NCBI GenBank assembly: GCA_946406095.1
Contig: CAMJJO010000039.1
Coordinates: 1 to 12,261, forward strand
Length of the DNA: 12,261 nt
From: an uncultured Bacteroidales bacterium
Lineage (GTDB): Bacteria; Bacteroidota; Bacteroidia; Bacteroidales; UBA932
Reading direction: 5' to 3'
Position numbers and translations under genes: made by a program. Shown here one piece after another: positions 1 to 7,639 of this stretch; position 1 is the stretch's first letter, and every line of letters starts with the position of its first letter. Below the pieces are notes generated by a model. It was not told the origin of the DNA, searched no databases, and was given only the letters and a program-made list of their open reading frames with translations.

Positions 1-938
1 CCCCAGGGTTTCACCACCTCATCCGGCCAGGGGCCTTCGGAGGATGCTTCCGGGGTGAACATGGAGCAGGTCTCGGCCTTGTCGGAGATGCTCCAGGTGA
101 GCATGCTGATGCCGCGCTCCATGGCCCAGTCCGTCCAGGCCTTCCAGGATTCCATATCCATGGGGCCGTCGCCTGTGGCTTCGCATGAGGCGCATTCCGA
201 GAGGAGAATGGGAATGCCTGCGGCGAGGGCCGCATCGCTGCGCTCACGCAGATAATCCTTATGTGTGGCGGCATAGAAATGCACCGTATACATCAGGTTA
301 TCGTAGCAAGTTACCGGATTCTCCGGCACCAGATGGATGTCCTGATCCCAGTGCGGGCAGCCCATGAGTATCAAAGGATGAACTTTCGAGATGCCGGTAA
401 TGACGCCGATCAGCTCCTCTGCATAAGCCTTGAGTTCGGCCCAGCTGTCTTCGACCGGCTCGTTATAAAGCTCATAAATCACGTTGGGGCAGTCGGCATA
501 GCGGGTGGCCACCTTGGTAAAGAAATCCTTTGCTTCGTCCAGATGCAGCACATGCGAATGCCAGTCCACAATCACGTAGGCGCCGCACTCTATCGCCCCG
601 TCAACCACGTTGTAGAGGCATTCGAGGGCAAACTCAGGCTCTCCCATATATCCTCCGTGTATGCCGGGGTTGTCGGACTTGGCGTGGTCGTCGGCACCGA
701 TCGCAGCACGGAATATGGGCACGCCCCAGTCTTCGTGAAGATGCTTCACGGCTTCCTTGTTGTAGAAACGCGGCCAGATGTTGTGCCAGCCGAAACTTAC
801 ACCCCTCATTACGACAGGTTTACCGTCAGCCATAAGCTGGGTGCCCTCAACTTTCAGGGGGGCGACCTTCGGCGCGGAATTGCAGCATCCTGCGAGAAGA
901 GCCAGGACGGCAGCGGCCAGAGTCAGAACTTTATTCAT
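1..938 (-). CDS. GH5 (subfamily 2-like) endo-beta-glucanase/glucomannanase lipoprotein, 3'-truncated by window edge
   Basis: Reading from the ATG at 938-936 gives 312 codons before the window ends; no stop is reached. The N-terminus is a lipoprotein signal peptide with lipobox LAGC (Cys18). The catalytic domain starts near residue 28 (VEGTQLMADGKPVVMRG), a typical GH5_2 opening. Conserved features are Arg77 in IFRAA, His127 in VDWHSH, acid/base Glu160 in IYELYNEP, His220 in YTVHFY, nucleophile Glu248 in LLSEC, and the late WSISDKAE block. Since GH5_2 domains end soon after that block, probably only a short tail is missing. Family knowledge implies retaining hydrolysis of beta-1,4 bonds in glucan or glucomannan. 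The residue after the nucleophile is Cys, where Trp is usual. The residues after Cys18 (CNSAPKVAP) carry no acidic cluster, so a periplasm-facing location is favoured. It starts 4 nt after the symporter stop and is the last visible gene of the operon. Exact substrate is uncertain. Confidence 0.9.
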   Translation of the reverse strand, partial: MNKVLTLAAAVLALLAGCCNSAPKVAPLKVEGTQLMADGKPVVMRGVSFGWHNIWPRFYNKEAVKHLHEDWGVPIFRAAIGADDHAKSDNPGIHGGYMGEPEFALECLYNVVDGAIECGAYVIVDWHSHVLHLDEAKDFFTKVATRYADCPNVIYELYNEPVEDSWAELKAYAEELIGVITGISKVHPLILMGCPHWDQDIHLVPENPVTCYDNLMYTVHFYAATHKDYLRERSDAALAAGIPILLSECASCEATGDGPMDMESWKAWTDWAMERGISMLTWSISDKAETCSMFTPEASSEGPWPDEVVKPW

Positions 939-942
939 TTAC

Positions 943-2286
943 TTACTTCTTGATGGGATATAGGTGGATCAGGAACACTATCAGCAACGCGATTGCAGCC
1001 GGGAACAGCGAGAAGAGGTTCCATATCATATTGCATACGGAGGCCTCGTTGGTGATGGTCACCACCGTCTGTCCGGTTGCAGGATCGGTTCCGGAGATGA
1101 ATCCGGCAACTCCAAGCAGCATTGCGACCAGTGCCCCGGAGATGGCAGAACCGAACTTCTGGGCCATGGTGCCGGAAGAGAAGATCAGCCCCGTAGAGGA
1201 AGTGCCGTTCTTCTCGGTAGCGTAGTCGGCCACATCCGCATACATGGACCAGAGAAGCGGGGAATACAGCCCTATGCCTACGGAAGTCAGGATTACCATC
1301 GCAACCATCACCCAGATATACTTGGGATCCATGGGGATGAAGAAGAACGCGACGGACGTTACCGCACAGATGATGGCAGCTATACGGAAGGCGCGACGCT
1401 TGGAACCGGCCCATTTGGTGAATGCGGGCGAAAGACCTCCGAAAATCATGCAGGTAACCTCACCGAAGGTCATGAAGACGGTGTAGTTGATAATCAGTCC
1501 GCTGACCGTAACGTCGCCATGCAGGCAATACTGAAGAAGGTATCCGGCCACGGCATAACGGAAGCCGTTGAAGAAATTGGTGCAGATGCCTATGAGCGTC
1601 AGGTATATCCAGGGTTTGTTGCGGAAAAGATCGGCAAAGGGCTTGAAGGAGAACTTCTCGGCGCGCACCGGTTTGAGGCGTTCTTTGGTGAGAAGGCCGC
1701 AGGCGAGGGTGCCCAGGGCAGCCAGGGCGCCGAGCACCACGCCCAGCACAGCATACTGGTGCTGGTCGGTTCCTCCTATCAGTTTCTGAAGGTAAGGGAA
1801 GGAGAGCAGGGTCACGAAACCCATTGCATATGCTCCCACCATGCGATAGGAAGAGAACTGGTTCTTCTCGTCGTCGTTGTCGGTCATCACACCCAGCAGC
1901 GAACCGTAAGGGACATTTACCGCAGTGTAGACAGCCATCATCAACAGATATAGCGAATATGCCCAGATGCGCTTGCCCACTATGCCGAGGTCCGGAGTAT
2001 AGAGCAGCAGTGCGAATACTACACCGAGGGGAATTGCCCCGAAGATGAGCCAAGGCCTGTAGGTTCCCCAGCGGGACTGCGTGCGGTCTGCCAGCGCTCC
2101 CATCATAGGGTCTGTGATCACATCGAAAAGACGTGCTACCAGCATCAAGGTTGCGGTATCCGCCACCGTCAGCCCGAAAATATTCGTGAAAAACAACGGA
2201 AATGCTATGGACATCACCTTCCAGGTAATGCCGCCGGCAGCGGCGTCTCCCAGGGCGTATCCTATTTTCTCCGAGAATTTTGCCAT
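943..2286 (-). CDS. GPH (MelB-type) sugar:cation symporter, probable mannobiose/mannosylglucose importer
   Basis: A 447-residue, strongly hydrophobic protein with the 12-helix pattern of the glycoside-pentoside-hexuronide:cation symporter family (MFS). The N-terminal half has the family signature LFDVITDP with Asp55 and Asp59, the spacing of the cation-binding aspartates of MelB, followed by GALADRTQSRWGTYRPW (residues 63-79). A second family block, VNVPYGSLLGVMTDND, follows in the middle of the first half. It would bring disaccharides from periplasm to cytoplasm with H+ or Na+. Its stop lies 3 nt from the GH130 gene when read in operon order (GH130 first, then this gene). In known Bacteroidetes mannan loci this pairing delivers mannobiose or mannosylglucose to the phosphorylase. 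The substrate is inferred from context, not from sequence. The start MAKFSEKIGYALGD matches the usual N-terminus of the family. Confidence 0.92.
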   Translation of the reverse strand: MAKFSEKIGYALGDAAAGGITWKVMSIAFPLFFTNIFGLTVADTATLMLVARLFDVITDPMMGALADRTQSRWGTYRPWLIFGAIPLGVVFALLLYTPDLGIVGKRIWAYSLYLLMMAVYTAVNVPYGSLLGVMTDNDDEKNQFSSYRMVGAYAMGFVTLLSFPYLQKLIGGTDQHQYAVLGVVLGALAALGTLACGLLTKERLKPVRAEKFSFKPFADLFRNKPWIYLTLIGICTNFFNGFRYAVAGYLLQYCLHGDVTVSGLIINYTVFMTFGEVTCMIFGGLSPAFTKWAGSKRRAFRIAAIICAVTSVAFFFIPMDPKYIWVMVAMVILTSVGIGLYSPLLWSMYADVADYATEKNGTSSTGLIFSSGTMAQKFGSAISGALVAMLLGVAGFISGTDPATGQTVVTITNEASVCNMIWNLFSLFPAAIALLIVFLIHLYPIKK

Positions 2287-2289
2287 ATT

Positions 2290-3453
2290 CTATTTCCTCT
2301 TAAGGTTTTTGTCGATAAGGCTGTTCAGCCTTTCTACGGTCAGCCCGGTGCGGAATCCGTCTGGGGCCGTATTCAGGCAATAGTCCGTAAGGCGGTCTAT
2401 ACTGGAAACCGCCACGTGCATGCGGGTGTCGCTGGATGCGTAATAGATGTAGACGGTGCCGTCGTCATCGGCAATCCAGCCGTTGGAAAAGAGCACGTTC
2501 ATCACGTCCCCGATGTATTCCTCTCCCTGCGGAGCCATGAAGAAACCGGCCGGCTCGGCAATCACGCGTGAAGGATCGTCGAGGGCGGTCATATACATGT
2601 AGAGCACATAGCGCAGGCCGGATGCGCATCCGCGGACGCCGTGGGCCAGATGCAACCAGCCTTTGGGAGTCTTGATCGGAGCGGGGCCTTCACCGTTCTT
2701 GCTTTCCTTGATGGTATGATAGTGGCGGGTGTTGATGATCTTCTCGTCGCGTATGACTGCGCCTTCCATGGTGTCCACCAGGGCCCAGCCTATTCCGCCG
2801 CCGCTTCCGGCATCGATGAACCCGTCCTGAGGGCGCGTGTAGAGAGCATATTTGCCGTTCACGAACTCGGGGTGAAGCACCACGTTGCGCTGCTGGCTGC
2901 CTGCCTGGATGTCCGGCAGACGCTCCCAGGTGCGGAGGTCCCTGGTGCGGGCCACTCCGGCTGCCGCCACGGCGGAAGAAAGATCTCCTTCGGGCGCGGC
3001 GGGATCCTTGCGCTCGACGCAGAAGATGCCATAGATCCAGCCATCTTCGTGGGCAGTCAGGCGCATGTCATAAACATTGGTGGCCGGCTCCCCGTATTCT
3101 GGCATAGTTACAGGACGGTCCCAGAAACGGAAGCCGTGTGTGCCATGGGTGCTCTCAGCGACGGCGAAGAAAGACTTACGGTCGGCAGCCTCCACCCTCA
3201 CCACCATATAGTAACGGTTCTTTATCTTGATGGCGCCGGCATTGAATGCGGCGTGGATGCCGAATCGCTCCATAAGATAGGGGTTGCTCGCCGGATCGAA
3301 GTCGTAGCGCCACTCCAGAGGGGCATGGTCGGCGGTCACCACCGGAAACTCGTATCTTTCGTAAATCCCGTTATCCTCGACGGGCACATTGATCCTCTTG
3401 AGCAATTCCTCGTGACGTGCACGGAGGAAACTTTCTCTCTGCTTGAAATCCAT
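2290..3453 (-). CDS. mgp: GH130 subfamily 1 4-O-beta-D-mannosyl-D-glucose phosphorylase
   Basis: This 387-residue protein has no signal peptide and is therefore cytoplasmic. Its length and sequence closely follow the Bacteroides fragilis mannosylglucose phosphorylase (EC 2.4.1.281) as I recall it: LMERFGIHAAFNAGAIK, VVRVEAADRKSFFAVAES, NVYDMRLTAHEDGWIYGIF, SQQRNVVLHPEFV, LYTRPQDGFIDAGSGGGIGW, YHTIKESKNGEGP, WLHLAHGVR, and IYYASSDTRMHVA. Asp129 in NVYDMR matches the catalytic general acid Asp of the family. The enzyme converts Man-beta-1,4-Glc plus phosphate into alpha-mannose 1-phosphate and glucose, the last step of beta-mannan catabolism by the epimerase/phosphorylase route. It starts 4 nt after the GH26 stop and is followed at 3 nt by the GPH symporter, which fits uptake coupled to phosphorolysis. 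A mannobiose 2-epimerase, the usual partner, is absent from the window. Subfamily assignment is confident; activity on longer mannosides is not excluded. Confidence 0.95.
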   Translation of the reverse strand: MDFKQRESFLRARHEELLKRINVPVEDNGIYERYEFPVVTADHAPLEWRYDFDPASNPYLMERFGIHAAFNAGAIKIKNRYYMVVRVEAADRKSFFAVAESTHGTHGFRFWDRPVTMPEYGEPATNVYDMRLTAHEDGWIYGIFCVERKDPAAPEGDLSSAVAAAGVARTRDLRTWERLPDIQAGSQQRNVVLHPEFVNGKYALYTRPQDGFIDAGSGGGIGWALVDTMEGAVIRDEKIINTRHYHTIKESKNGEGPAPIKTPKGWLHLAHGVRGCASGLRYVLYMYMTALDDPSRVIAEPAGFFMAPQGEEYIGDVMNVLFSNGWIADDDGTVYIYYASSDTRMHVAVSSIDRLTDYCLNTAPDGFRTGLTVERLNSLIDKNLKRK

Positions 3454-3457
3454 AACG

Positions 3458-4567
3458 CTAAAGCAATACTATTTGTTCCTGATCTGCAAAATTCTTGAAG
3501 TCCTCTTCGTACTTGAAGCCCTTCCAGGGGCCGAAGAAGTGCTCCGGCTTGTCCCAGGCGTTGCGCCAGGTGAGCACATAGGCGATGGGATAATCCTTGA
3601 TGGCGGGATAGAGGGCATCCATCCACCATGTGGGATAGCCGAAACCCTCCAGACCGGTTTCGGAGAGGGCTATGACCTTTCCGTGCTCCTTGCCCAGGCG
3701 GGTCAGGAACTTGAGGCTCCAGGTCAGTTCCTTGCGAAATTTCCTGCAAGCGGCAGGAGCTCCGGCCTCATCCGTCTGCTGGGTATAGGCATCGAAGCCG
3801 AGTATGTCTATGATCCCATCGCCGGGATAGCGTTCCATATAGCCCTTGGCATCCACATCCATGTTAGGGGAGAAGCACCAGAGGATGTTGTCGAATCCCC
3901 GTTCCTTCTCCAGATAGTCGAAGGTCATCTGCCACAGGGCGATGTACTGCTCTCGGGTGCAGAGTTTCTGTCCCCACCAGAACCAGCTCCCGGTATTCTC
4001 GTGCCATGGGCGGAAGATGAAGGGGATGAGCTTTCCGTCGGCATCGCGCAGGGTGTCGAAGAAATCCCCTAGAATCTGCAGCCATCCCATGAACTTGGCG
4101 TGGTTCTCGCCACCCTCGAGTATGGAAGCCACCGCCTTGTCTGAGCTGGTATCCCAGGCGCTGTCCCCCGTGAGGGGATTGCGGGGATGCCAGGAGAAGG
4201 TGACCACTCCTCCCCTCTCCACCTGCTTCAGCGCGGAACGGCGGATGAGTTCGAAGGGCACGGCATCCAGGCTCTTTTCTCCTCCAAGCTCGATTTCGCC
4301 AAGCTCGAGGCCGAGTACGGCGGGATACTTTCCGCAGACCTCCTTCACGTCGGAACGCTCCAGAGGGTCGTTCGCAGGGTCTTCCACGCACCAGCTATGG
4401 CCATAGCACAGGTCATCCTGATGGCCGTAAAGAATCTTGCCGGCATCCGCCGAGGCCTTCAGGCAGTCGAGCAGTCTGTCTGCTGGTGTGACAGGGGTCA
4501 TTGCGCACGAAAGGCAGACGAGGGCCGCCGCTGCAAAGACAATTGAACACTTCGTTATCTTATTCAT
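3458..4567 (-). CDS. GH26 beta-mannanase lipoprotein, probably periplasmic mannobiose-releasing type
   Basis: A 369-residue protein with a signal peptide and a lipobox-like CLSC at Cys21 (the -3 residue Cys is not canonical). No Ig or binding domain precedes the GH26 barrel, which starts at about residue 28. Family motifs are ILYGHQDD (45-52), SWHPRNP (125-131), acid/base Glu190 in FRPWHENTGSWFWWG, YPGD (247-250), DILGFDAY (254-261), nucleophile Glu303 in IALSETG, and YVLTWRN. The GHQDDLCYGHSW and SWHPRNP blocks recall the periplasmic mannobiose-releasing GH26 of Bacteroides ovatus (BoMan26A). The residues after the lipid-bearing Cys (AMTPVTP) lack acidic residues, consistent with retention in the periplasm. 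It would cut imported mannooligosaccharides to disaccharides for the symporter. It begins 2 nt after the GH5 stop. The family is certain; exo versus endo mode is inferred. Confidence 0.92.
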   Translation of the reverse strand: MNKITKCSIVFAAAALVCLSCAMTPVTPADRLLDCLKASADAGKILYGHQDDLCYGHSWCVEDPANDPLERSDVKEVCGKYPAVLGLELGEIELGGEKSLDAVPFELIRRSALKQVERGGVVTFSWHPRNPLTGDSAWDTSSDKAVASILEGGENHAKFMGWLQILGDFFDTLRDADGKLIPFIFRPWHENTGSWFWWGQKLCTREQYIALWQMTFDYLEKERGFDNILWCFSPNMDVDAKGYMERYPGDGIIDILGFDAYTQQTDEAGAPAACRKFRKELTWSLKFLTRLGKEHGKVIALSETGLEGFGYPTWWMDALYPAIKDYPIAYVLTWRNAWDKPEHFFGPWKGFKYEEDFKNFADQEQIVLL

Positions 4568-4569
4568 AA

Positions 4570-6153
4570 TCAGAATTTTGGTGCCTTGTTATAAACGGAT
4601 TCAAGGGTGTAAGATGGAGTATTATCCGTCATGGCCTTAACCATGATGTCCACCACCTCCTTGCTGCTTCCCATGTATTCTCCGGTGCCGTGGTTTATGT
4701 AGCCGTGGCGCTCCTTTCCATAGCCGGACGCGCCGTTATCCCAAAGATATGCGGGCATTCCGAAGGTCTTGGCGGCCTTCACCACATACTCTAGATAGTA
4801 CTTGTAGAATGCCCAGGAACGGGTGTCGGAAGAGTTGCGCATGGAGCATCCGTATTCACCCAGATAGACGGGGATTCCTTTATTTACATAGTTTCGCATC
4901 AGTTTGCGGAAGACACTCTGCACATAGTCCTCATCGCTTCCGGAAGCCTTCTTTCCTGCTGCGCCGGTGTGCCCCCAATCGGAATACTGCGTATCGCCGA
5001 TGGTATAATCGCTGGGATCGTAGAAGTGCACTGCGAGCATGGTCTTGCCTGCAGGATCCGAGGGCATCGTGAAATAATCCGTAAAGCCGGGGCTTGCGGC
5101 ATAAGTGGGCACCCCGAGCCAACGGGTGGCGTTATTGCCTCCGGTAGCACGCACGGCATCCACGAATACCTGGTTCCATTCATTGAGCACGTTGCACTGC
5201 AGGGTCGGATTCGCCCTGAATTCTGCGCTCCAACCCCAGCCGCCGTCCTGAAGCTCGTTGAACGATTCCAGGATCAGCCACTCGCCCTTATCCTTGAGTT
5301 TATTCGCTATCTGAGTCCAGACTGCACGGATCTTGGCCTTGGTGGTGGTATTGAATTCCGCATCTTTCGAAGCCTTCAGCAAATCCAGCCAGCGGCCGTC
5401 CTTGTTGCACTCGTCGTGATGGGTGTTGACAATGGCGTAGAGACCGGCATTCTCGGCATACCCCACAATCTCGGCCACCCTGTCGAGCCAGGCCGCGTCG
5501 ATGGTATAGTCGGGAGCTGCGCCTATCTTCTCGAGCCAGGTGACAGGGATGCGCACTGCCGTGAAACCTGCTTTCTTAAGATTGGTGAAGGTTGCCTGGG
5601 TGCACACGGGATTGCCCCATGCGGTCTCGGACGGCATATTGCCGCTCGTGGCATCCATCTGGTTACCCATATTCCAACCAAGGCCTATCTTCGCAGCCAG
5701 GTTCCAGGCGACATCGGACAGGCGCTCGTCGGTGCCGGGATCCACCGGGGCAGCCTCGGTAGTGAATGACACAGATGCCGCCGCTGCGGCTTCCTGATTG
5801 TCTTTGTATCCCTGCACGACTCCGGCGGGGATGCTTACACTATACTGCTTGCCGTAATCGAGCCCGGTAATGCTGACCGTCACATTTTTCGAGTAGGCGG
5901 CAGTCTTGGTGATTTCCGCACCGCCGGTAATGCTGACCTTGGACTGGTCGGCCGCGAGGATCTTGATGTTCTGGTCGAAGGTAAAAACCACTTCCTTTGT
6001 GCTGATTGCAATGCCGGTGGCGCCGGCGGCAGGTTCGGTCGACACAAGCACGGGAGCATCGGCCTTAGTGGCTTCTTCCGTGCCGGAACCGTTGCAGCAG
6101 CTGATCAGCGGTAGGGCGATTGCAAGATAGATTAGTCTGCGGATATTCATCAT
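4570..6153 (-). CDS. Big_5 (SbsA Ig-like) + GH5 (subfamily 4-like) endo-beta-1,4-glucanase/glucomannanase lipoprotein
   Basis: A 527-residue protein with lipobox LISC (Cys19). Residues about 32-132 form an SbsA-type Ig-like domain (Big_5): a ProAla-rich opening, VVFTFDQNIK, YSVSIPAGVVQGYKDNQ, and a closing SVSFTTE. After a short linker the GH5 barrel covers about 146-515. Its motifs are GLGWNMGNQMDA (157-168), AVRIPVTW (199-206), VNTHHDE (242-248), acid/base Glu300 in LESFNELQDG, AVHFYDPSDYT (374-384), nucleophile Glu433 in VYLGEYG, and YLWDNG. These fit subfamily 4, which holds endoglucanases, xyloglucanases and enzymes active on glucomannan. The first ATG abuts the upstream TAA with no spacer and is followed directly by a second ATG (TAAATGATG), so either could start; a GGAAA stretch suits the second. 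Acidic residues follow the Cys only at +5 and +6 (CNGSGTEE), so surface display is plausible but not clear. Substrate is inferred from the mannan context. Confidence 0.92.
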   Translation of the reverse strand: MMNIRRLIYLAIALPLISCCNGSGTEEATKADAPVLVSTEPAAGATGIAISTKEVVFTFDQNIKILAADQSKVSITGGAEITKTAAYSKNVTVSITGLDYGKQYSVSIPAGVVQGYKDNQEAAAAASVSFTTEAAPVDPGTDERLSDVAWNLAAKIGLGWNMGNQMDATSGNMPSETAWGNPVCTQATFTNLKKAGFTAVRIPVTWLEKIGAAPDYTIDAAWLDRVAEIVGYAENAGLYAIVNTHHDECNKDGRWLDLLKASKDAEFNTTTKAKIRAVWTQIANKLKDKGEWLILESFNELQDGGWGWSAEFRANPTLQCNVLNEWNQVFVDAVRATGGNNATRWLGVPTYAASPGFTDYFTMPSDPAGKTMLAVHFYDPSDYTIGDTQYSDWGHTGAAGKKASGSDEDYVQSVFRKLMRNYVNKGIPVYLGEYGCSMRNSSDTRSWAFYKYYLEYVVKAAKTFGMPAYLWDNGASGYGKERHGYINHGTGEYMGSSKEVVDIMVKAMTDNTPSYTLESVYNKAPKF

Positions 6154-7596
6154 TTATTTCCAGTTTGTCACACTGCCCCTGTTGAGCATGTATGTATTTG
6201 ATAAAGCTTTTTCCCAGTCATCGACAGAATTGTTCCAGCCGTCGGCATAGAGGGCGGGCTTGCCGTCCACGAAATTGTTCCAGGTGAGGAAATAGAGCCA
6301 GGGCGCGCCTTCTGCATAGCAGGCATCGAAATCGAAGAGATTGCCTATCTCGCAGAGCGCAACCATCTTGTTGCCCTTCACCGAGTCGTTGACACGCTTG
6401 AACGTGGCGGACTGGGTGGTGTTCTTGTCTACATAAAGATCGCAGCCGACAAGGTCCACACAGTCATCTCCCGGATACCAGGCTTCCATTTTTTCGGTTT
6501 CCGCCAGTTTGCCTTCATCACTTGTCTGTATGGTCCAGACCCACACCAGGTTGTTCAAGGCGTAGGTGCCGGTCAGTTTGTCGTAAAGATACCTCCAGAG
6601 CTGCCTGCAAGGCTCGGCGCCGTCAAGCCCCCACCAGAACCAGGGGCCCCAGGTGTAGTCTCCGGCGGCCTCATGAAGAGGGCGGAAGAGTACAGGTATA
6701 TCGGCATCTGAAAGCAGTTTGAGATACCCGGCAAGTTTTTCTATCTGGGCATCCATGCACTCGTGCTGCCAGGTCCCTTCTTTAAGGGCGTCCTTGGGGT
6801 GGAATGCCTTGTTCGCGGAGGTGTAGAAGGCATATTCCCCGGGATCGTGCTTCCGGAAAACCTCTTCCGATTTGGGCACGTTCCAATGCCAGCATATCTG
6901 GATGATGCTGCCATCGTCCCATGCCTTCTTCACTTCGGTGATATCTCCATAATCCGGGCAGTCGGCCCATGCCTTCGGCGGCCATTCCATGAAAAGATAG
7001 TCATATCCGAGGATGGCCGGATACTTTCCAGTAATACTGTTGATGTGGTCGGCGAACTGATTGTCCCATCCGCTCTTGCAGGCCATCGTGCCGCTGAGGG
7101 TTTTCTTGCCGTAGTTGTCGAGGAGGAACTGATAGAGCGCCTTTGCCCTCGCACTTGCTTTGGCATTGGTGAGAGTCTTCTGAGGATTCATCCCGTAGGT
7201 CTTGAATTCCTTCATGGTGAAGCTGGTGCTGGCGCCTTCTGCAGCACTCTGATTGTCTTTATATCCCTGCACTATGCCGGAAGGGATGCTGACGGTGTAG
7301 GTTTTCCCCTGTTCCAGGCCCTCTACATCCACCGTCAGGGTCTTGGCATAAGCGTTCACTTTCGAGACCGACGCTCCCCCGGACACCGTCACTTTGCCAT
7401 AGTCCGCGGTCAACACCTTGATATTCTGGTCGTAGGTGAACACAATGCTCAAGCTGGTTCCGGTAAGATCGGCGGTGCCGTCGGCCGGGCTTACGGAAAC
7501 GAGCATCGGGGGCGTCACGGGATCCGGCGGATCCACCTCCTTCCCGCAGGAAAGGAGCAACAGGGCCGCAAATAGACAATACAGATACTTTTTCAT
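6154..7596 (-). CDS. Big_5 (SbsA Ig-like) + GH26 endo-beta-1,4-mannanase lipoprotein, probably surface-exposed
   Basis: A 480-residue protein with lipobox LLSC (Cys17), then GKEVDPPDPVTPP, an acidic and proline-rich tether that suits outward-facing Bacteroidetes lipoproteins. Residues about 28-128 are a Big_5 Ig-like domain very like that of the next gene. The GH26 domain covers about 145-475: GKKTLSGTMACKSGWDN, GKYPAILGYDY (190-200), ICWHWNVP (234-241), acid/base Glu309 in FRPLHEAAGDY followed by WGPWFWWG (316-323), VWVWT, YPGDD (374-378), VDLVGCDLY, nucleophile Glu416 in VALCEIG, and YFLTWNN. The FRPLHEAAG form differs from the FRPWHENTG of the second GH26 and resembles surface endo-mannanases of the BoMan26B kind. 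It would make the first cuts in mannan or glucomannan at the cell surface. It is the first enzyme of the operon, 43 nt after the IPT lipoprotein, and that spacer holds an inverted repeat. Confidence 0.93.
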   Translation of the reverse strand: MKKYLYCLFAALLLLSCGKEVDPPDPVTPPMLVSVSPADGTADLTGTSLSIVFTYDQNIKVLTADYGKVTVSGGASVSKVNAYAKTLTVDVEGLEQGKTYTVSIPSGIVQGYKDNQSAAEGASTSFTMKEFKTYGMNPQKTLTNAKASARAKALYQFLLDNYGKKTLSGTMACKSGWDNQFADHINSITGKYPAILGYDYLFMEWPPKAWADCPDYGDITEVKKAWDDGSIIQICWHWNVPKSEEVFRKHDPGEYAFYTSANKAFHPKDALKEGTWQHECMDAQIEKLAGYLKLLSDADIPVLFRPLHEAAGDYTWGPWFWWGLDGAEPCRQLWRYLYDKLTGTYALNNLVWVWTIQTSDEGKLAETEKMEAWYPGDDCVDLVGCDLYVDKNTTQSATFKRVNDSVKGNKMVALCEIGNLFDFDACYAEGAPWLYFLTWNNFVDGKPALYADGWNNSVDDWEKALSNTYMLNRGSVTNWK

Positions 7597-7604
7597 AATC
7601 AGGA

Positions 7605-7632
7605 CCCGGAGGGAGGGTCAGCCCCCTCCGGG
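7605..7632 (-). promoter_or_regulatory. GC-rich inverted repeat in the only sizeable intergenic gap (7597-7639)
   Basis: The arms CCCGGAGGG (7605-7613) and CCCTCCGGG (7624-7632) are perfect 9-bp complements around a 10-nt loop; a slipped pairing GGAGGG/CCCTCC is also possible. The element lies after the stop of the IPT lipoprotein and ends 8 nt before the ATG of the Big_5-GH26 gene. In the direction of transcription no T-run follows the stem (the T-run precedes it), so it does not look like a standard intrinsic terminator. It may protect the 3' end of the binding-protein message or lower expression of the downstream enzymes. Function is inferred. Confidence 0.4.
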
Positions 7633-7639
7633 CAAAAAG

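Noticed and set aside
261..953. Plus-strand open frame of 230 codons near the left edge
   Set aside because: It is the antisense of the truncated GH5 gene, whose minus-strand frame holds both catalytic glutamates and a lipobox.
964..1953. Plus-strand open frame of 329 codons opposite the symporter gene
   Set aside because: The translation is polar and low in pattern, while the minus strand gives a complete GPH symporter.
2641..3498. Plus-strand open frame of 285 codons opposite the GH130 gene
   Set aside because: It overlaps a full-length, highly conserved GH130 on the other strand and spans into the neighbouring gene junction.
7605..7632. Hairpin as a rho-independent terminator
   Set aside because: No T-run follows the stem in the direction of transcription; the T-run lies before it, and the downstream genes have no other evident promoter.
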